This document shows, in pieces, positions 46,187 through 57,889 of a stretch of 64,000 bases of DNA. Location: contig NC_081841.1 in assembly GCF_963259705.1 (NCBI RefSeq), forward strand, positions 86,379,063 through 86,443,062, given 5' to 3'. This stretch comes from Myotis daubentonii. Lineage: Eukaryota > Chordata > Mammalia > Chiroptera > Vespertilionidae. The translations under genes were made by a program, and so were the position numbers. Every line of letters starts with the position of its first letter. Within the stretch, counting starts at the first letter, position 1. The notes beneath the pieces are model-generated. The model had not been told where the DNA came from. It saw only the letters and a program-made list of their open reading frames with translations, and searched no databases.

Positions 46187-46458
46187 TCCTATATAATACA
46201 GAGATAATATGCAAATTGACCATCATGCACTCACACAAGATGGCCATCCTCATGTGGACACAAGATGGCCACCACAAGATGGCTGTCAGGGGAGGGCAGT
46301 TAGGGGAGATAAGGCCAGCAGGGGAGGGCAGTTGGGGGCAATCAGGCCAGCAGGCAGGTGAACAGTTGGGAGCCAGCAGTCCCAGATTGGAGAGGGTGTA
46401 GGCTGGGCTGAGGGACACCCTCCCCCCAGTGCATGGATTTCGTGCACCAGGCCTCTAG
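46187..46458 (+). mobile_element. HeliBat-type Helitron, complete non-autonomous copy
   Basis: A|TCCTATATAATACAGAGATA ... ATGCAAATTGACC at the 5' end; GTGCATGGATTTCGTGCAC hairpin (46430-46448) then GGCCTCTAG|T at the 3' end. At 272 bp it is a short derivative; the interior contains 'caagatggccatcc' and 'ggggagggcagttgggggc' units. Confidence 0.95.
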
Positions 46459-46469
46459 TAATAATTATG

Positions 46470-46890
46470 ATAATGATGTAGAGTAAAATCTTGAAGGCTA
46501 ACTTTTTGTCAGTCACCATGCTAAGTGCTTTCATATATTTTCTCTTCTCTTTTAATCCTCAGGACAACCATGTGAGATATTATCTCTATCTTACAAATAA
46601 AGAAACTGAAGAATTGAACATCTAATTAATAGCTAATTAATAGTATTACCATGTAGTTATGACAACTAACAACAGCAATAAAAATAATAAACACTATTCT
46701 AAGAAACTTACAAATATTACACAATTTAATCTTTAATAACAAAATAATAAAATATGTTCTGTAAATTTGAAATTTTGCACATGAGGAAGCTGAGATGCAG
46801 AAAGGTTAAATAAATTTCCAAAAGATACTCAGCAAATAAATGGTGGAGCTGGGGTTTGGACCCAGGCACATGGCTCCCCACTAAGCATTA
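46470..46890 (-). repeat. Two MIR-like relics
   Basis: 46490-46620 ('gtcaccatgctaagtgcttt', 'aatcctcaggacaaccatg', 'aataaagaaactgaag') and 46690-46885 ('acactattctaagaaactta', 'gaggaagctgagatgcag', 'tggagctggggtttggaccc') follow reverse MIR. Confidence 0.55.
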
Positions 46891-47419
46891 TATGCTACCA
46901 TCTCCCCAGAAGCAAAGTACAAGTAAATGTATATATTGTTCACCAAAACCCAGCTCAAAACAACAGCTCCTCATTTTGTTTATTCCAATGATAAAACTCA
47001 GGAGGTATTAGTATGAGTAAAATAGTAGTCTCCTGACTACTGAGGTTCCACAAGTATGACATAAACAAATCACTAGCAAGACAAGTCCTGCCCAAATTGC
47101 CAAGTACTTTCCTGGTTTTAGCATTGACAATCCCACATCCCAGGAAATCCTTCAGTTCTAGATAAACTGGGATAGTTGGTAATGGTATTTTGGATTGTAA
47201 GCATTGCTTAACTGGTACCCTTGGCCCCTCCACAATATAAATTTTGACTGGATGCTACCACACAGCGAATTAGAATATCCATCGTAGGAAGCTTAGCAAA
47301 TATACCCTTTCTTAAAGTTCCTATTTTAACAGTTAGCATCTCTGTGGATTTCAGTGTCCCAAACTAGCAATAACTCAGTAAAACTGGGTTGAGGTGAAGC
47401 ACTTCATAGCTGCTAAGAA

Positions 47420-47420
<1 letters not shown>
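46891..47420. other. Unassigned sequence
   Basis: No recognisable gene or repeat; the minus frame 46955-47233 has no domain. Confidence 0.4.

Positions 47421-47421
<1 letters not shown>

Positions 47422-47466
<45 letters not shown>
47422..47466. repeat. (AC)n microsatellite
   Basis: Uninterrupted AC dinucleotides, ending at the boundary of a reverse Helitron 3' end. Confidence 0.98.
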
Positions 47467-47471
<5 letters not shown>

Positions 47472-47649
47472 GGCCTGGTACACAAAGTTCTGCCCCTCCA
47501 GGAAGTGTGGCCACAGATATCAACCATGGAGCCCATCCTATGGCCCACTTGGACAAGGAGCCAAGCCAGCAACCCTGCCCACCTGTTGAGGATATGCTCT
47601 GGCCCCAGATAACCAGGGAGCCTGAAAAATGATCCTGAGCAGCCTTAGA
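47467..47649 (-). mobile_element. Helitron 3'-end fragment, reverse orientation
   Basis: Begins A|CTAGTGGCCTGGTACACAAA, the reverse complement of a HeliBat 3' terminus. No 5' terminus is found on the far side, so the copy is truncated; its left border is certain, its right border is not. Confidence 0.55.
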
Positions 47650-47657
47650 ATCTAGCC

Positions 47658-47872
47658 CAGCCGTGGGCAAACTACGGCCCGCGGGCCGGATCCAGCCCAT
47701 TTGAAATGAATAAAACTATTAAAAAAAAAAGACCGTACCCTTTTACGTAATGATGTTTACTTTGAATTTATATTAGTTCACACAGACACTCCATCCATGC
47801 TTTTGTTCCAGCCCTCCGGTCCAGTATAAGAACCCATTGTGGCCCTCGAGTCAAAAAATTTGCCCACCCCTG
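47658..47872. mobile_element. hAT MITE with perfect 8-bp TSD
   Basis: Inverted ends CAGCCGTGGGCAAAC and TTTGCCCACCCCTG; interior starts 'tacggcccgcgggccgga' and ends 'tgtggccctcgag'. The 8-bp duplication 'atctagcc' is exact at 47650-47657 and 47873-47880, as expected of hAT transposase. Non-autonomous, 215 bp. The end resembles the hAT terminus at 33593. Confidence 0.95.
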
Positions 47873-47884
47873 ATCTAGCCTATA

Positions 47885-48830
47885 GTACCACCCAGGAGAA
47901 AATCAGTGAATTTAAAGACAGATCATTTGAAATTACCCATTTAGAGGAGCAAAACCAAAAAAGAATAGCATATTAAAAGAAACAATGTATGCATCATGGA
48001 GGTCCTGTCAAGAAAAGAGAAAGAGTAAGAGAAAGAGACAGAAAACGTATTTAAAGAAATAATGGATACAAACTTTCCAAATTTGGGGAGAGAAATTGAT
48101 ATCCAGATTCATGAAGTTCAAAGGATCCCAAGTAGGTCAAACCCAAAAAATGCTATATGCCAACCTTACCACAAAAGAAAACCTGTAGTAGATACACAAA
48201 AGTTATAATCTTATATAATAAAGATGTAATATGCAAATTAACCCTCATGCCCTCACAAGTTGGCTCCCTATGACCAAGCTTTCAGGGGGGTTAGTGAGGG
48301 ATGACCAAACAACTGAACAAGCAGGCTGTGTGGGGCAACCAGGCCAGTGGATGGGGGGCAGTTGGGGGTGACCAGGCTGGCAGAGGGGCAGTTAGGGGCA
48401 ATCAGGCCAGCATGCAGAGGCAGTGAGGGGTGATCAGGCCAGTAGGAGGGGGGGCAGTTAGGGGTGACCAAGCAGGCAGGCAGGTGAGCAATTATTAGCC
48501 AGTGGTTTAGGATTGTGAGAGGGATGTCTGACTCCTGGTTTAGGCCCAATCCCCTGGACATCCCCCAAGGGGTCCTGAATTGGAGAGGGTGCAGGCTGGG
48601 CTGAGGGGACCCCCCCTTCCCCATGCATGAATTTTGTGCACCAGGCCTCTAGTAAAGAAATAAAAGCATATCCTCACAGAAAGTCATTAAATATCAAGGG
48701 ATGACAGCATGAAAGGAAGCAAAGAACAAAGGATCTGTAATAGTCAGTAAACAATTAACAAAATGGCAATAGTAAGTCCTTAAGGGTCCATAAGTACTTT
48801 AAATGTGAATGGATTAAATCTTTCAGTCTT
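47885..48830 (+). mobile_element. Old L1 fragment: end of ORF1 into start of ORF2
   Basis: 'aatcagtgaatttaaagac', 'ttgaaattacccatttagagg' and 'tttccaaatttggggagagaa' followed by 'gatatccagattcatgaag' match L1 ORF1; after the nested Helitron (48209-48652), 'acaattaacaaaatggc' and 'tttaaatgtgaatggattaaa' match the beginning of the ORF2 endonuclease. Frames are broken throughout. Confidence 0.7.
48209..48652 (+). mobile_element. HeliBat-type Helitron nested in L1
   Basis: A|TCTTATATAATAAAGATGTA ... ATGCAAATTAACCC at the 5' end and 'ATGCATGAATTTTGTGCAC' hairpin then GGCCTCTAG|T at the 3' end. The interior has decayed tandem units around 'ggcagttaggggcaatcagg' (48355-48480). L1 homology lies on both sides, so the Helitron is younger. 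Confidence 0.93.
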
Positions 48831-49960
48831 GCAATTTTCTTTAATATCTAGCTTAGATATAGCTGATTCTAATATCTGCATTACAAATGTGATATATTGT
48901 TTTTGGTTGAAGTTTATCCACTTGTCATATATCTGGCTCTATGCTGAACAGCAGGAAGAAACATGATGATGAATAAAGCAAATATAATCTCTTCATTCAT
49001 GGAACTTACAGTCTACTGAGGGATACAGTTTATCAGCCATAAGTATACCAATAACTTCCTAATTTCTACTGCAATATTGCTGTTAAAGAAAGGTAGAGGA
49101 TGCTGTGAGAGTGCCAGACCAGAGGAACTGATCAAGGCTGAGGAGTCTGGGATTAGGTGATTTGCAGATATAACTCAATTACCACCTTCAGGGAAAAGGA
49201 AAAACACATTTTCATATCTTAATTTTAGATTTTCATTAAAAAAATAAAATTTGTTATTAGCAAACTCACACTGAAGCAATCAGCTAGACAGATGGAAACT
49301 TTGGATTCAGAGCAGATTCATGCCTTTCTATCAGCAATTAGACATGTGAAAGCATATTCTTAAATCATAAAGTGTCAAAGATTTGCAATTTTCAAAGCAA
49401 TACTGTCATGTTGCAGAACTTACAAAATTATCCAATTTTTTTATTACTGCCTTTGATTTATATGTCCTCAAAAGCAAGGTTTGGAAAACTTCCCATTTTA
49501 GTTATTGCAGTCACTGGAAAAAGTTGAGAACATAGCATATTTTTTCCTTCTTAAAATTAGAGTCTTTCATGGGGAACAAACCTTATTAATATATTCTTTT
49601 GGAGGCACCAAATATTCTGCTTTTTTAAGTAGCAATAATAACAATGAAGTGAGTATTTTGAGATTCTAGAAATGTCTAATCAACCCTCCTTCTGAATTCT
49701 GAGCCAGAAACCACAGATAAAAGAGCAGCCCTATAATGTAGACTGGGAAGCACAATACAAACTGGTGGGTTAAAATGAGCCTCTGCTACTTCATGTCTCA
49801 AATCTAAATCTAGAAACCACCTATAGAGTTTCAGAGCATCACTATGACCCAACTGACCATGGGAAGATCCCTGCCTGCCTTTGTAGTGCAAGAAACTCTG
49901 ACCTGATGAACAGAAACAGAATGAGGAAGGCCTGAGGGTAGGCAGATCCTCAAAAGCCAA
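48831..49960. other. Unassigned; faint CR1/L3-like relic 48930-49150
   Basis: 'atctggctctatgctgaaca' with 'tggaacttacagtctactga' is typical of an ancient repeat I cannot name securely. The remainder is unassigned. Confidence 0.3.
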
Positions 49961-49965
49961 GTGAC

Positions 49966-50075
49966 TTTGGGTGGGGGGCACATGGTCCTATATACAGATT
50001 TCGTAGATTAGTAATGCATATGTGTAACCTATTTGTGCATGTAGACTAATGTCACCCCAATAAAATTTTAAAAAA
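49966..50075 (+). repeat. L1-like 3' terminal relic
   Basis: 'gggtggggggcacatgg' through 'actaatgtcaccccaataaaa' and an A-rich tail resembles the L1 3' end at 3395-3510. Confidence 0.4.
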
Positions 50076-51035
50076 AGCCAAGTGAGCCCTTTGATCCTTT
50101 TTCTATTCTCACCAATGATTAGCTTTGCTCATCTCCCTCCTTCTTTTCTTCTTCCTCCTCCTCCTCCCTTTCTCTCACTACTCCTACTATGGGAAGACAT
50201 TAGTGGAAGATGAGAGGAAGGACTAGGAAAGAACTTGGGAAAAGGGAGAACACATTTTCTCTTTCCAAATTGTATAGGACTTACAATCAGGGTCCAGTAA
50301 TAAATAGTTTCTCCTCTTTGTTACCTTTGTTGTTTCCTTCTGTTGTGGCAGACACGAGAAGGGATGGAATACAAAGGAAGCTCTTCAAGAACCTCATCTT
50401 CTCTCCTATCCTCCCCATATCCAACTCTCGCTTTAAAAATTGTCATATTAATATGGAATCTAGACTTCCAGAGACTTTTCTGAAACCAATCCAAATGATG
50501 ATTTACTTTTAAAAATAACAAGGTCTCAAAGTGATACAGGGTAAAATGCTTTGTAATCAGAGACCCTCCTCAAACACACTCCTCAAACTTCTATAGACTT
50601 TGCTAAGTTACTTTAACTTTCTGAAAGTTTCATCTATATAATTGGGGTGGAGGTGGTTAAAGTAATATTAACTCAATTTAAAATGTAAAACTCAAATGAG
50701 AAAACATAAGTAGTCATTAAACAAATTACTATTCTAATAAATATTTAGTTATTTCTCATTTTATTATAGTTTTGTTTGAAGGTAGGTAAGAGGTATAGCT
50801 GTCATTGACATTATACAGAATGCAATTAATTCAGTTTTCAGAATTTTCAATAGAGTTTCTAGGGGTGACTACTTCTTAAAGCTATTCCTAAATTTATTCC
50901 TTCCTCTCTTTCTCCCTTTCTCCCTTTCTTCATCCCTTGCTTCCTTCCTTTTGGGGGTGGGTGGGATGGTCCAGAGAGTATGCTCTTCTGTATTAAGTGA
51001 TGGTATATTCTAAAACTACTTTGAGAGCCTTGGGG
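50076..51035. other. Unassigned; pyrimidine-rich tracts
   Basis: CT-rich runs at 50128-50185 and 50895-50950. The 100-codon frame 50210-50512 has no domain. Confidence 0.4.
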
Positions 51036-51046
51036 GTAGGATTTAT

Positions 51047-51244
51047 ATATATAATTGATTTCAGAGAAGAAGGGAGAGGGAGAGAGATTTAGAAACATCA
51101 ATGATGACAGAGAATCATTGATTGACTGACTCTTGCATGCCACAACCTGGAGTTAGAGCCTGCAACCCAGGCACATGCCCTGACTTGGAATAGAACCTCC
51201 TGGTTCATGGGTTGACACTCAACAACTGAGCAACACTAGCTGGG
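51047..51244 (-). mobile_element. Ves-type SINE
   Basis: Minus-strand copy with 'ttgatttcagagaagaaggg' tail, 'atcattgattgactgactc' and a diverged head. Direct repeats near 51034 ('gggggtaggattta') and 51246 ('gggagtaggattat') flank it. Confidence 0.88.
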
Positions 51245-51574
51245 TGGGAGTAGGATTATTGTATCATCTATTTATGTAAAAAGACTTTAGTGCTTTCTAT
51301 ACAAAATGTTATAACTGGATTCATCATCATTCAGCCTTAATATCAAAATTAGGAATGCATGGAGTAATCCAGGTACTTGCCATTTAAAACTTACCTAAAC
51401 TACAAATAACACTGACTGACTTCTGACACGCCAGCTATCACTGTAAGGCAGGAGTGTATTTTATAAAGTAAAATAAACTCAACTTTGAGGTTGTCAGATA
51501 ATTACTCTGTTCAGTAAGTGTCAAACTTTCTAAACACACACACAGAGACAAAATTGAGTGCTTGTTATTGTTTT
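51245..51574. other. Unassigned sequence
   Basis: Nothing recognised. Confidence 0.4.
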
Positions 51575-52135
51575 AGACTTAATGGAAACAACCTTAGTGT
51601 CCATTAATAGATAAATGAATATAGAAAAGATGGTGCATATATACAATGGACTATTACTCAGCCATACAAAAGAATAAAATCTGCCATCTGCAACAAGTGT
51701 GGACAGACCTAGAGGGTATCATGCTAAGCGAAATAAGTCAGACAAAGAAAGACAAATGCCATATGGTTTCACTTATATGTGGAGTCTAAAAAACAAATAC
51801 ATGAACAAAACAAAAAACTACCCTTGAAACATGCTCATAGATACAGAGAACATTTTGATGGTTGCCAGATGGAAGAGGGTTTGGGGGGATGAGTGAAAAG
51901 GGGGAAGGAATTGAGATATGCAAATTGTCAGTTGTAAAAACAGTCACAGAGATATAAAGTACAGCCTAGGGAATATAGTCAATAATATTGTAATACTATG
52001 CATGATGTCAGATGGGCACTAGATTTATTGGGGTAATCACTTAGTAAGTTATATAAATGTCTAATCTCTATATTATATATTGGAAACTAACATAATATTG
52101 TATGTCAACTAAAATTGAAAAGTAAAAAAAAAAAT
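51575..52135 (+). mobile_element. L1 3'-end fragment
   Basis: 'tgtccattaatagataaatg', 'tatacaatggactattactc' and 'atcatgctaagcgaaataag' are the end of ORF2; the 3' UTR continues with 'ggtttcacttatatgtgg' and ends '...atgtcaactaaaattg' plus A tail. 5' truncated, no open frame. Confidence 0.88.
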
Positions 52136-53285
52136 TAAAAAATTTAACCATATGAGTTTACTAATAGTCTGCCAGTTTAACAACTTTCATGAGTTAACTA
52201 GTGTACTTTAATTGAATCTTTCTCCTTCTCTTCCTCCCTTCCTTCTCTCCAGCCTTTAAAAAAAAATTTTAGTCTACACATACTTTTTAAACAAATTTTT
52301 GCAACTGTGATTAAATATTTGAAATAATAGCAAAAAATTAATAGTAGACCAATAAAGATAATAAAAATCAGTATAACCCTAGAGAGAAAAATGTATTTTG
52401 CCTCAAATACACATTTCATTTTTATTTTATTTACATCAAAATAAATGAGTTTATCCATGTATGATTATAGAATGTGTCCATCCTCAGCAAGGAAATAAAA
52501 ATACTCACTTTTCAATTTTAATTATTGATCTATAGAGGCAAAAACACCATTTATTAATCTGTGGCATAGCTTTATAGATTAAGTAAAAGTTTTTCAAGCT
52601 GAATTTTTTTTTTTTTTTTACTGGTTTACTATGTCAAATTTATGTTAGATTATCTTCTGAAGCTGTGTTGTGTGTCTACTCATAGAATAAGATAATTTAA
52701 TTTTGGGTATGTAGCACCAATTAGTGCAGTTATGTGGTCATAAAGTTTTGGAACACCTGCTCTTCTACCCCCATATCAGAAAGAGGTAGACATTCCAGAT
52801 TCTTGTTGTTCATCACAGCTATATTGGGAGGGCCCAGCAAATAACTAGTCTGGGTATTTTGACCCCATAATTTATCACTGTTATGCTCCTAATGTAATGT
52901 GGGCAATAGCTCTGTCAAATTATTTGCGGTTTGGTTGTTTGTTTTAATGGATTAAAAAACTTCATAGTAATATTAAGTTTAAATCTCATATATGTTTGTG
53001 AAAAGATTATTCATAGATGCTAAAAGATCTAGTATACTGATGTCATCTGATAAATATTACAATGAAGTAACATGCTATGTTAATGTAATTTAAATAAATT
53101 CAATTATGAATGCACAGAGGGCAAGGAAAGAAAGAAAGATCAATTGCTTTTCTCCACTGCCCACAGGATGAGTTTATGGCTCATGTAGATTATATTATGG
53201 CTCTGGGTGAACAGAAAATGGAAGGCACAAATCTAGTAATCTTAATTCTCAACTACTTAAATGAGAGCATTTTGCTGTGATAAAT
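52136..53285. other. No recognisable gene or repeat
   Basis: AT-rich, with a poly-T at 52606-52619. The minus frame 52198-52458 is K/F-rich without a domain. Confidence 0.4.
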
Positions 53286-53289
53286 TTAA

Positions 53290-53488
53290 TTTTTTTAAAA
53301 TGTCTTGATTTCAAAGAGAGGAAGGGAGAGAGAGACAGAAACAGAAACTTCAACAATGAGAGAGAATCATTGGTTGACTGCCACTGAGGATTGAGCCCAC
53401 AACCGTGGCATATACCCTGACAAGGAATCAAACCTTGAGCTCTTGGTTCATGAGTCAAAGCTCAACCTCTGAGTCACATTGGCTGAGC
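53290..53488 (-). mobile_element. Ves-type SINE, older
   Basis: Minus-strand copy ('tcttgatttcaaagagaggaag' tail side, 'gagagaatcattggttgac', diverged head 'cctctgagtcacattggct' complement). A short deletion removes part of the 'cccctactgggg' block near 53382. It faces the plus-strand SINE at 53521. Confidence 0.88.
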
Positions 53489-53520
53489 CAATTTTCATTT
53501 TTAAAAATTCAGTAAATATT

Positions 53521-53743
53521 GCCGAAACCGGTTTGGCTCAGTGGATAGAGCATCAGCCTGCGGACTGAGAGGTCCCGGGTTCAATTCCGGTCAAGGGCAT
53601 GTACCTGGGTTGCAGGCACATTCCCGGTGGGGGATGTGCAAGAGGCAGCTGATCGATGTTTCTCTCTCATCGATGTTTCTAAATCTCTCTCTCTCTCTCC
53701 CTTCTTCTCTGTGAAAAATCAATAAAATATATTTTTAAAAAAA
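53521..53743 (+). mobile_element. Ves SINE, young copy with intact Pol III boxes
   Basis: A box TGGCTCAGTGG at 53534-53544 and B box GGTTCAATTCC at 53578-53588 are intact. The body has the doubled 'atcgatgtttct' and the tail is AATCAATAAAATATATTTTT. The direct repeat 'tcagtaaatatt' is exact at 53509-53520 and 53744-53755. Confidence 0.97.
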
Positions 53744-53755
53744 TCAGTAAATATT

Positions 53756-54470
53756 TATTCTACAACCCGGTCCCTAAACACCTTCCTTCCAAGCATGTCA
53801 CTTCATGCTTAACCAAAGAAACAGAACTTTATTCTAAAACTACTGGAAAAATTGTATTGGACTTAATTAATATTGTACTTGTAGGTCATTATCAAGGGCA
53901 TTATTTATTCTATTTATTTTTGCTTTAAGCACTCATCTTAAAACTGGTTCCCATGTGAGATGCTACTATGCTGTGAATCCATCATGAGTAGTGAGAACAT
54001 AATTTAGCTTAGTATCATCAACACTTTTTTGACATAGATTAAGGGAAAATTATAGTGTGAGTGGGGAAAAAAGAACTTTTACTGAAGTGTTGGTAAATAT
54101 TTTGGTTGCCATTTTATAGCTAAAGAAAGATATTGAAGGCATTTACTAAAGTGAGACCAGGCTCCAGTGCAAATCTAGAATTCACTGGGACCTTAATCAA
54201 GGATGCCATGGATGTATGTGTAGTAAAAGTGCTAAAATTGAGTGAACCCTTAATACATGTTATGGCTACTTGTAGAAATTAAGTTTTAAATTAATATACA
54301 CAATCTAATCTGAACAAAATAAATAAGCATCTTCTCTTCTTTTCTTTTCTTTTCCTTTCTTTTTTATTTTGCTATTTTAATTTACGATGCCTAAATAATA
54401 TGTTGAAACAAAGTATAAAAGTAGTTTGCATGCCACAAATTGATAAAAAAAAAAATACTAACATTTTATT
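53756..54470. other. Unassigned sequence
   Basis: Nothing recognised apart from a TTTTC-rich run at 54330-54362. Confidence 0.4.
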
Positions 54471-54475
54471 TAACA

Positions 54476-54836
54476 CTAAGGCCCAGTGCACAAAATTCAT
54501 GCACTGGGGGGTTGTCCCTCAGCCCAGCCTGCACCCTCTTCAATCTGGAACCCCCTTGGGGGATGTCCAACTGCTGGTTTAAGCCCAATCCTACAGGGAC
54601 TGCTGGCTCCCAACCACTCGCCTGCTTGCCTGCCAGTCTGATCACCTCCTAACCACTCCACTGCCAGCTTGATTGATGCTTAACTGCTCTCCTGCCCTCC
54701 CCTGTAGGCCTGGTCACCCACAGCTGCCCTCTCTTGCCAGCCATCTTGTGGTGGCCATCTTGTGACCACATGGGGGTGGCCATCTTGTGTGAGGGTGTGG
54801 CATCCAATTTGCATATTACCTCTTTATTATATAGGA
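54476..54836 (-). mobile_element. HeliBat-type Helitron, complete, reverse orientation
   Basis: Left end is the complement of ...GCACTGGGCCTTAG|T with the hairpin 'agtgcacaaaattcatgcact'; right end is the complement of A|TCCTATATAATAAAGAGGTA with ATGCAAATTGG. Interior shares 'ccatcttgtg' and 'ctgccctcccctg' units with the copy at 46187. Confidence 0.95.
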
Positions 54837-54949
54837 TAGCCAATTATCATTTTTGTTGAAAAAACTTACTGTTTTTAAATTTCTAAATATGCTAGTTAAT
54901 GTACAAAGAGGCAGGGTTAAATTGTTTAAAAAATAATAATAGCAGTAGT

Positions 54950-55165
54950 GGTAAGCATTGATGTAATACTTTGTAGGTGACTTACTTACATTAGGAAAAG
55001 TAATCTTCAGAGCATATTTATGTGTGGCTATTATTATTATTACTACTCTACCAAGGAGAAAATGAGGCATAAAGAACTTTGATAATTTTTCCAACAACCA
55101 CACATAGGAAGTATTAGAGCCAGTTTTTAGCCTCTTTAATCCCAAAACCCATTTAATTAATTACT
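54950..55165 (-). repeat. MIR-like SINE relic
   Basis: 'aagtaatcttcagagcata', 'ggagaaaatgaggcataaag' and 'attagagccagtttttagcc' follow the reverse MIR consensus. Confidence 0.55.
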
Positions 55166-57049
55166 ATACTATCCTTACACACACAAGGGCATTAGACCCA
55201 TTTATAAAAATGTAATGATGGATGATCATCAAATTAGAAATGTATAAGCTTCATTAAAAATCTTTGTAAATCATTAATTTGTCATATATTCTTCTCATTA
55301 TTTCATAATTTTAAATTGTCTCACATTCCTCTTTCCTTTGCCTTAGAAATTAATATGATAATTATTTTGGTCTTGACTTCATCTTCTGTTTTGATATCAT
55401 TAGGAATGGTCAGTCTCTTCTGACTCATAATAAGACACCAGGCTTGTACTGCAAGAATGTGGAGGCAATGCCAGGAGGGACAGAAGGTGGTGGTGGCAGT
55501 CCAGCACCATTTATTTGTACTCCGTCAATATTCAAGTTTACTTGCCCTCAGAATAATGCAACAGCAATTGTGAACTTAACCACCATCCTGGTGCTCAGTC
55601 TTCTTAATAGTCAAAAGAGTTGTCTGTCCTCCCAGCCTCCACCACTTTACTAACTTTTCATTTGTGGCACTTCATTCTCTCTTCTGACCCATCACATGAA
55701 CGTCTTTGCTGAGGTCATAAATCATCATTTTGTTGCTAAATCAAGTGAATATTTTACATTCATTTCTCAGTTCACTTAGGACCATCATTAACTGATCACT
55801 TCCTCCCTCTTGAATATATTCTTCTGTTGGTTTCCTAGCACTCTAATTTCCTATCACCTTCCTGGCCTTTTTTCCCATGTTCATTTTATAAAAGTGTGGG
55901 TTACATTGCTGCAGTGGACATTTTCATTCCTTCCATCTAGCCACATGACTTAAATTAGGTCAAATAGAGCTAAGGAGATTCTTTTCTGGGACTTATATTG
56001 AAGCCATTAAGAAAGAATTATGTTCTTTCTGCTGAATTGCTGATCGTGAGAATGATGTAAGCACAGTGTTGTTGGAGGTCAGAAAAATGAGGCCATCACT
56101 CTGGAAAACAGATAAAAACTGAGTCCTGATTATTTTTTTAAGTTCCTGGATCCAGATGGGTCTGAAGCCTTAAGTATACATCTGGATTTTTCCATAATCC
56201 CCCAGTGGGCCATGGTCTCTCTATCTGTGGAGTACTTTCCTCCACCACTGTGCCTGGTAGAATTCTATGTATGCAGAAGAAAACTTTCTTGGACACACTT
56301 CATACTCTTTTAAGATAACTTCAAAGTCTGGGTTAAATGCCCTTACTTGTACTTTTTTAGCTTCTGAACAATATTTACCCACTATAACTGTAATTGTCTA
56401 TTTGTGTTAACATTGATAATTTGTATATCACACAACCTGAAAGAAAACTAGTTGAGATCAAGGGTCTCAGTGTCACCCCATAACTACTTGTGTAAATTAA
56501 TGAATGAACAGTGATTGAACAATCCATGACACAGAATCAACGTAGATTGAGTTTTTTTGCTTATACAAATGTATAAGCCTCATCCAATACATTCTAAGAC
56601 ACTCAGGCTCAAACAAAAGTAAAAAAAAAAATTCTGATAGAGGAATTTAAGATCTTACTTGAAACTTTTTTACTTCCCCAGCTTATTTGATTGATGTTAA
56701 AGTTAGGCAAAGGTTTGTATCAGGGAAAATGAGGGCATGCCCTTAACTTTGCAAATCCATTTCATATCAAAACATAGACCTTTTGACCCCAGTTTACATA
56801 TTCATTTTTAAGCTTAAAATAATACAATTACACAAGAGGAAGGTTGATAGTTCATCAAGGAAATTAATTATTCTGCTCTGAGGTAACTGGCTGAGTGCTT
56901 TACACAAAACAGCTAAGAGGCTTCCCTGACAAGCCCAGGTGCCTCCAGCAAGATATCACTGAGGGTGAGAGAACACAAAGCAAGAGAGAGAAGAACACTC
57001 TGGAGAAAACCCAGCTTCCATGCTTCTTGTACTTCATGATCTCTCTTCA

Positions 57050-57050
<1 letters not shown>
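55166..57050. other. No recognisable gene or repeat
   Basis: The 69-codon frame 55444-55653 was inspected and has no recognised domain or splice context. Remainder is AT-rich unassigned DNA. Confidence 0.4.

Positions 57051-57051
<1 letters not shown>

Positions 57052-57094
<43 letters not shown>
57052..57094. repeat. (AC)n microsatellite
   Basis: Uninterrupted AC dinucleotides. Confidence 0.98.
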
Positions 57095-57095
<1 letters not shown>

Positions 57096-57209
57096 CCTAT
57101 TCCTAACCTACTACTTGTTGGTTATCAAGTATAATTTTAGATTTCAGTGATTTGGGTTCCTTGACCCCTAATGAAACCACCATTTAAACCTTAAAAACCA
57201 ATCAAGGAG

Positions 57210-57780
57210 ACTCCTAAACCAAGATGATGGCACTGGTAATCACCTATACTTGCTGCCTCCCACAACCACATCAAAATTACAAATAAAATACAGAAAACTA
57301 TCATCCAGAACCACCGGAAAGCTGCCCGAATGGAAGTAATACTACTAGAGAAGTAAAGAAGAAAGCACACTGAGACTGGTAGGAGGTGTGGAAATGCAGA
57401 GGTGTGGAGATGCGGAGGCACAGAACTGGCTGGTCCAGCACCCAGGTGTGTGCTGTTTTAATTGGGAGGGCGATCACCTCTGCAGAGGCCACCTGGAGGA
57501 GCTAGGGGTCCCAGCCCTACACAGAATAAACTGGTGAATGGAATAGAATCAGGGGCATGGAAATGGAACAGACTAGTGATTCTCAGAGGAGGGGGGTGTG
57601 GGGGTGTGGGAAGAGATTAGACAAAGATTTTATATGCCTGTATGCATTACCTATGGACACAGACAATAGGGTGGTGAGGGCCTGGGATGGGGTGGGGACC
57701 AGGAGGAGGGGAGCTATGAAGGGAAGAAAGAGGGACATCTGTAATAATATCAATAATAAAGATTAATACAAAATAAAAAT
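57210..57780 (+). mobile_element. Internally deleted L1/HAL1-type element: 5' UTR joined to 3' UTR
   Basis: The first part matches the 5' UTR of the element at 13424 ('aaccaagatgatggcactgg', 'atccagaaccaccggaaagc', 'gcacactgagactgg'). From about 57522 the DNA matches the 3' end of the same element ('acagaataaactggtgaat', 'atggggtggggaccagg', AATAAAG). ORF1 and ORF2 are entirely absent. A candidate TSD 'aaccaatcaagga' (57197) / 'aaacaatcaagaa' (57781) suggests that both ends are original. It may have inserted in this short form or been deleted later. Confidence 0.78.
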
Positions 57781-57889
57781 AAACAATCAAGAAAATTTCC
57801 TATGCCTAATTTCCTAATGAGGAAAATAAAGCATCAAACATAAGGAACAGAAAATTCAATAAAAATTAGCCAGCAACAAAACTTCCTAT

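Noticed and set aside
53521..53600. tRNA-like sequence with A and B boxes (also 12855, 43937 and others)
   Set aside because: Boxes belong to Ves SINE heads: each continues into the SINE body and an A-rich tail with TSD, and no cloverleaf acceptor stem is present.
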